The notes beneath the pieces are model-generated. The model was not told where the DNA came from. It made no database searches and saw nothing but the letters and a program-made list of their open reading frames with translations. Source: Nocardiopsis alba DSM 43377 (GTDB lineage Bacteria > Actinomycetota > Actinomycetes > Streptosporangiales > Streptosporangiaceae). Taken from it: a stretch of DNA of 64,000 nucleotides. Shown piece after piece: positions 60,412 to 64,000 of the stretch; position 1 is the first letter of the stretch, and each line of letters opens with the position of its first letter. The stretch covers positions 37,133-101,132 of the forward strand of contig NZ_ANAC01000006.1 of assembly GCF_000341225.1 (NCBI RefSeq), read 5' to 3'. The position numbers and the translations under genes are program-made.

Positions 60412-61350
60412 ATGGACCCTCTCGTGCATCTGCTGGACGGCCCCCGGGCCCGCTGCGCCTTCACCCTGCGCGCCGTCATGAGTCCCCCCTGGGCCATCGA
60501 TATCCGTGCCGGGGCCGCCCTCGACCTGATCGTGGTGACCTCGGGGCGTCTGTGGTTGGCCACGGGCGCCGAACGGATCGAGGCGGGGCGCGGCGACGTC
60601 GTCCTCGTCCGAGGTCCGGAGCCCTACGTGGTGTCCGACCGCCTCGGGCGTCGCCCCGACATCACCATCGAGCCCGGGCAGCGCTGTGTGGCCGCCGGAG
60701 GTGAGGAGGTCCACCTCACGATGGGCCACGGTGTCGGGACCTGGGGGAACGATCCCGACGGTGAGGACTCGATGGTGATCGGCGTCTACGAGGACGCGGG
60801 AGAGGTCGGCCGTCTGGCCCTGGCCGCCCTGCCGCCGCTGACCCTCCTGCCGTCCGGTGCCGTCGAGCCGTCCCTGGTCGACCTGCTGTCCCGGGAGGTG
60901 ACCACAGAACGGGTCGCCCGGGGCGCGCTCAACGACCGGCTGCTCGACTGTCTGCTCATCATGGCGGTCCGGGCCTGGCTCGAGACGCACCCGGACACCG
61001 GCCCGAACCGGCTCGGCGCGCGACACGATCCGATCGTGGCCCGGGCCCTGGACCTGATGCACGAACGCCCCGAACACCCTTGGGGACTGGAGGCGCTGGC
61101 CGCCGAGTGCGCGGTCTCGCGGACCACTCTGTCCGCCCGCTTTCAACGCGCGGTCGGTGACCCTCCCATGACCTATCTCCGTTCTTGGCGGCTGGCCCTG
61201 GCCTGCGACCTGCTCGTCGCCGAACCCGCGCTGGGGCTCGAATCGGTGGCCGCGCGGGTGGGGTACGGAAGCGCGTTCGCGTTCAGCGCGGCCTTCAAGG
61301 CCCACCGCGGGGTCAGCCCCTCGGAGTACCGGAGGGACCGCGCGGCCTGA
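60412..61350 (+). CDS. AraC-family regulator with cupin sensor domain
   Basis: A 312-residue regulator. The N-terminal cupin_6-type half (ALDLIVVTSGRLWL, AGRGDVVLVRGPEPYVV) probably binds a ligand; the C-terminal AraC domain has both helix-turn-helix units, LAAECAVSRTTLSARFQRAVGDPPMTYLRSWRL and ARVGYGSAFAFSAAFKAHRGVSPSEYRR. It is divergent from the NmrA reductase, a common arrangement in which the regulator activates the reductase. A strong terminator follows. Confidence 0.93.
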   Translation: MDPLVHLLDGPRARCAFTLRAVMSPPWAIDIRAGAALDLIVVTSGRLWLATGAERIEAGRGDVVLVRGPEPYVVSDRLGRRPDITIEPGQRCVAAGGEEVHLTMGHGVGTWGNDPDGEDSMVIGVYEDAGEVGRLALAALPPLTLLPSGAVEPSLVDLLSREVTTERVARGALNDRLLDCLLIMAVRAWLETHPDTGPNRLGARHDPIVARALDLMHERPEHPWGLEALAAECAVSRTTLSARFQRAVGDPPMTYLRSWRLALACDLLVAEPALGLESVAARVGYGSAFAFSAAFKAHRGVSPSEYRRDRAA

Positions 61351-61369
61351 CCGTCGATCGAAGGAGGGC

Positions 61370-61393
61370 GGCGGGCCGGGGCGCCGGCCCGCC
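61370..61393. terminator. Bidirectional terminator between AraC and TauD genes
   Basis: Perfect 10-pair stem GGCGGGCCGG/CCGGCCCGCC with a 4-base loop between convergent genes. Confidence 0.82.
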
Positions 61394-61410
61394 GAGGCGA
61401 GGCTCTGGTA

Positions 61411-62319
61411 TCAGAGGTCGGGGGTGTATCCGGAGGAGTCTCCGACCAGGGAACGGCTCGTGCTTCCGTCCACCCCTCGGGGGAGGTCGCCCGCGACGGT
61501 GATCCGGTGCATGAGACGAGGGTGGTCGCCGTAGTCGGCCACCGCGTAGTGCTGGGTGGCGCGGTTGTCCCACACGGCCACGTCGCCCTCGCGCCAGGTC
61601 CAGCGCACGGTGTTCTCCGGTCGGGTCACCCGCTGCTGGAACAGTTCGAACAGGTACTGGAAGTCCTTGGTGCTCAGGCCGGGGAAGCGCTGGGCGAAGT
61701 GGCCGAGGAACAGGGCCCGCTCCCCGGTCTCGGGGTGCACGCGCACCACGGGGTGCTCGGTCTTGTACACGGTGGAGACGAACGCGTCGCGGTATCTCTT
61801 CAGGTCGCCGGTCGGTGCCCGTTCGGGGGTGACGGCGGCGTAGTCGTAGTCGTTGCCGTGGACGGCGCGCAGCCCGTCGGCGAGAACCCTCAACGGTTCG
61901 GGCAGGTCCCGGTAGGCGGTGACCGTGTTGGCCCAGGTCGTGTCGCCGCCGTGCGGGGGCAGGTGGACCGCTCGCAGCACGCTCGCCTGAGGGGGGCGGT
62001 CGACGAAGGTCACGTCGGTGTGCCAGCTGTCGGCCCGGCCCTTCTCGGAGTCGATGGGAAGGACGTGATGCTCTCGCCCGAAGGTCGCTCCGGTGGTGGG
62101 GTGCGGGGTGGTGAGGGGGCCGAGGAGGGAGGCGAAGCCGGCCTGGGTCTCGTCCGTGAGGTGGTGCTGGTCGCGGAAGAAGATCACCTTGTGGGCGAGG
62201 AGGGCCTCGCGGACCCGTGCGAGCGTGTCCCTGTCCAGGTCGGGGCCGAGCGCCACACCGGTGATCCCGGCGCCGACGCGCCCGGTGAGTCGACGGACGG
62301 TCGTGGTCGTGGTGGTCAC
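61411..62319 (-). CDS. TauD/TfdA-family 2-oxoglutarate dioxygenase
   Basis: A 302-residue Fe(II)/2-oxoglutarate-dependent dioxygenase of the taurine dioxygenase group, which releases sulfite from sulfonates or oxidises related substrates. The iron triad is intact: His100 and Asp102 in SWHTDVTF and His257 in NRATQHYAV, with Arg268 or Arg272 for 2-oxoglutarate. The N-terminus is MTTTTTTV, six Thr from an ACC/ACG repeat. No sulfonate ABC transporter (ssu/tau) is next to it, so the substrate could also be an alkyl sulfate or an aromatic acid. It is divergent from a methyltransferase, with an inverted repeat between them. Confidence 0.9.
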   Translation of the reverse strand: MTTTTTTVRRLTGRVGAGITGVALGPDLDRDTLARVREALLAHKVIFFRDQHHLTDETQAGFASLLGPLTTPHPTTGATFGREHHVLPIDSEKGRADSWHTDVTFVDRPPQASVLRAVHLPPHGGDTTWANTVTAYRDLPEPLRVLADGLRAVHGNDYDYAAVTPERAPTGDLKRYRDAFVSTVYKTEHPVVRVHPETGERALFLGHFAQRFPGLSTKDFQYLFELFQQRVTRPENTVRWTWREGDVAVWDNRATQHYAVADYGDHPRLMHRITVAGDLPRGVDGSTSRSLVGDSSGYTPDL

Positions 62320-62416
62320 GGTGGTGCTCCGTTCGTGCGGGGGTGCGCGGAGGTCACCTCACGCGTCCGGTCGCGGCCCGTTCGCGGGGAGTGTCTCGAC
62401 GGTAGGGTTCCGATAC

Positions 62417-62430
62417 GGTTGAAGTCAACC
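62417..62430. promoter_or_regulatory. Inverted repeat between the TauD and methyltransferase genes
   Basis: GGTTGA-2-TCAACC, a perfect 6-pair palindrome 98 bases before the TauD start. TAGGAT at 62486-62491 may be the -10 of the divergent methyltransferase. The regulator is unknown. Confidence 0.45.
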
Positions 62431-62526
62431 GAATCAGTAGGAAATTCGAAGAGGGCGATTCCTCCGATTAGGCGGGGTCTTCCGTAGGATGCGGGTCAGT
62501 GGACCCGTCTCCTGAGGAGAGCGCGC

Positions 62527-63321
62527 ATGAGCGACCGGACCCAGGCCTTCGCAGGCCTCGCCGAGAACTACCGGGCCCACCGGCCGGGCTACCCGGACGA
62601 GATCCTGACGACGCTGCGCGACCACGTGCTCGACGGGGTCGGGCCGGACGGCGTCCGGCTCCTGGTCGACGTCGGATCCGGCACCGGGATCTCCACCCGC
62701 GCCCTTCGCTCCCTCTTCGGGACCGGTCCCAGGGTGATCGGAGTGGAACCGGGGGACGACATGCGCGCCGCCGCCGCGGCCGAGGGCGGCGAGGTCGAAT
62801 ACCTGAACGCCCGGGCCGAGGAGATCCCGCTTCCGGACGCCTCGGCCTCCCTGGTCCTGACCGCGCAGGCCCTGCACTGGTTCGACCGCCCCGCCTTCTA
62901 CGCCGAGGCCGCCCGCCTTCTGGAGAGGGGCGGGAGTCTCGCAGCGCTCGCCAACGACCGTGACCTGGACTCCCCGTTCATCGACGACCACGAGAGTCTG
63001 CTCGAACGCCACAGCCCCGGTTACGACCGCCACTATCGCTCCTACGACCTGGTCGGCGAGTTCTCGGCGGTCCCGGGTCTGACGTCGGTGGTCGAGCGCA
63101 CCCGGTCCTGGGTCAGGGAACTCACCCCCGAGGGCTACCTCGGCATGGCGATGTCCTCCAGCAGGGTGGCGGCCGCCGTACGCGCGGTCGGTGAGGAGCG
63201 CGTCCGTTCCGAACTCGAGGCCATCGTGGAACGGAACTTCCCCGACGGTCGGGTCCTGATGCCCTACGTCACCCGTCTGGTCCTGGCCCGCCGCGACCGT
63301 GGAGCGACCGACGGTCGGTGA
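62527..63321 (+). CDS. Class I SAM-dependent methyltransferase
   Basis: A 264-residue methyltransferase of the Methyltransf_11/UbiE-like type. Motif I is LLVDVGSGTGISTRAL, with the acidic VIGVEPGDDM and the post-motif LVLTAQALHWFDRPAFYAEAARLLERGG. ATG 62527 has GAGGAGAGCGCGC upstream. The substrate cannot be told from sequence. The gene is divergent from the TauD dioxygenase. Confidence 0.9.
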   Translation: MSDRTQAFAGLAENYRAHRPGYPDEILTTLRDHVLDGVGPDGVRLLVDVGSGTGISTRALRSLFGTGPRVIGVEPGDDMRAAAAAEGGEVEYLNARAEEIPLPDASASLVLTAQALHWFDRPAFYAEAARLLERGGSLAALANDRDLDSPFIDDHESLLERHSPGYDRHYRSYDLVGEFSAVPGLTSVVERTRSWVRELTPEGYLGMAMSSSRVAAAVRAVGEERVRSELEAIVERNFPDGRVLMPYVTRLVLARRDRGATDGR

Positions 63322-63441
63322 GGTTTTGCGTGATACGTCCCCGCCGGTGACGTTGGGCAGAGCCGTCCTCGGAAAGGCTTCTCCGGACTGGGTCCGTGGT
63401 CCACGGGCCGACGACCGGCGACGACAGGGGAACGCACACCC

Positions 63442-63924
63442 ATGGCGCAACTGATCGTACTCGGGGTGGCCGATCGCGACACGGCCGAGCAGGCGCTCGA
63501 CATCGCCTCCGACCTGAACAGACGGGAACTCCTCCAACTCGAGGACGCGGCCTACGCCTACAAGGACCACAAGGGGCGCCCCCGGATCCATCAGACGGTG
63601 AACCTGACCGGATACGGAGCCGCCGGCGGGGCCCTGTGGGGCACCCTCATCGGACTGCTGTTCCTCAACCCGCTCCTGGGGCTGGCCGTCGGCGCGGGCG
63701 CCGGAGCCGTCGCGGGCAGGCTCACCGACATCGGCATCGACGACGACATGATCAGGGAGATCGGCTCGGAGCTCCGACAAGGCCGGGCCGCGGTGTTCCT
63801 GCTCTCCTCCGACGCCACCATCGACCGTGTCGTCGAGGCCTTCCGGCCGCTGGACCCCACCGTCATACAGACCAACCTGTCCAGGGACACCGAACAGGAG
63901 CTCGTCGAAGCGCTCCGCTCCTGA
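63442..63924 (+). CDS. DUF1269-like membrane protein
   Basis: A 160-residue protein with an N-terminal soluble alpha/beta region (QLIVLGVADRDTAEQALDIASDLN), a Gly/Ala/Leu-rich membrane hairpin in the middle (GGALWGTLIGLLFLNPLLGLAVGAGAGAVAGRL) and a C-terminal soluble region (SELRQGRAAVFLLSSDATID). This fits the DUF1269 family of stress-associated membrane proteins with a glycine-zipper-like segment. The start is ATG 63442, with a GACAGGGGAACGCACACCC upstream context. It stands alone; a terminator-like hairpin follows. Confidence 0.83.
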   Translation: MAQLIVLGVADRDTAEQALDIASDLNRRELLQLEDAAYAYKDHKGRPRIHQTVNLTGYGAAGGALWGTLIGLLFLNPLLGLAVGAGAGAVAGRLTDIGIDDDMIREIGSELRQGRAAVFLLSSDATIDRVVEAFRPLDPTVIQTNLSRDTEQELVEALRS

Positions 63925-63951
63925 GGATCCGGGCCCCGAGAGTCCGTCCAC

Positions 63952-63982
63952 GCCGCCGGCACGAGCCACTCGGGCCGGCGGC
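63952..63982 (+). terminator. Terminator after the DUF1269 gene
   Basis: Perfect 9-pair stem GCCGCCGGC/GCCGGCGGC with a 13-base loop, 28 bases after the stop. Confidence 0.65.
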
Positions 63983-64000
63983 GCCCGCCCGCCCCCGCGC

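Noticed and set aside
61411..62319. Calling the dioxygenase tauD outright
   Set aside because: The iron and cosubstrate residues fit the family, but there is no taurine or sulfonate transporter and several substrates are known for close relatives.
1..64000. Search for tRNA, rRNA, CRISPR arrays, insertion sequences, prophage or integrase genes
   Set aside because: No cloverleaf sequences, regularly spaced repeats, transposase or integrase motifs, or terminal inverted repeats were recognised by reading; a tRNAscan or IS search would be needed to exclude them fully.

Overview
The window is high-GC, gene-dense DNA with many GTG and TTG starts, ATGA/GTGA stop-start overlaps and GC-rich hairpin terminators with poor U-tracts. 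Together with the gene order proS / DUF4439 / Tat-lipoprotein / rimP-nusA-ylxR-infB-ylxP-rbfA-truB-ribF-rpsO-pnp-M16 peptidase, this points to an actinomycete. A Nocardiopsis-like member of Streptosporangiales is my best guess, by inference only. I see no mobile elements, CRISPR arrays, tRNA or rRNA genes.

Layout. 1-4.4 kb: 3' part of a SecA2-type translocase gene, three small genes, and an unlisted 36-residue peptide with eight cysteines in CxC clusters. 4.6-9.0 kb: cytochrome bd oxidase (cydA-cydB, minus strand) behind a NarL-type two-component pair. 9.1-11.3 kb: a membrane pentapeptide-repeat protein and a spermidine-synthase-like protein. 11.4-28.2 kb: the conserved translation / RNA-metabolism block, with a foreign-looking alpha/beta hydrolase inserted between truB and ribF, and with neither nrnA (between rbfA and truB) nor dapB (after the M16 gene). 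28.2-31.1 kb: a BCCT osmolyte transporter coupled to an Hsp20 chaperone, with a MarR regulator upstream and a perfect palindrome inside the predicted BCCT promoter.

31.2-42.7 kb: a carotenoid locus. crtE-crtI-crtB-Rieske protein run on the plus strand, crtT-crtU on the minus strand, then crtY, a LitR/CarH-like B12 photoreceptor regulator, a DUF4383 membrane protein and an NAD-binding/DUF2867 protein. The set predicts isorenieratene-type aromatic carotenoids: GGPP to phytoene to lycopene to beta-carotene to aromatic end rings, with light control through LitR and possibly isoprenoid-responsive control through the MarR next to crtE.

42.8-51.3 kb: an MMPL exporter, a PLP class IV enzyme, and a complete 5-oxoprolinase locus (FCD-GntR regulator, NRAMP-like transporter without the usual metal motifs, pxpA, pxpB, pxpC, DUF1445/UPF0317). 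51.3-55.2 kb: a two-gene ABC exporter divergent from a second two-component pair. 55.2-64 kb: a hydrolase under a textbook MerR-type promoter, a TetR-GH3 beta-glucosidase operon, an NmrA-type reductase divergent from an AraC regulator, a TauD-type dioxygenase divergent from a methyltransferase, and a DUF1269 membrane protein.

The strongest candidates for something undescribed are the cysteine-rich peptide beside cydAB, the pseudoknot-capable pnp leader, the apparent AUC start and MarR-type operator of the transporter-chaperone operon, and the Rieske protein in the carotenoid cluster.
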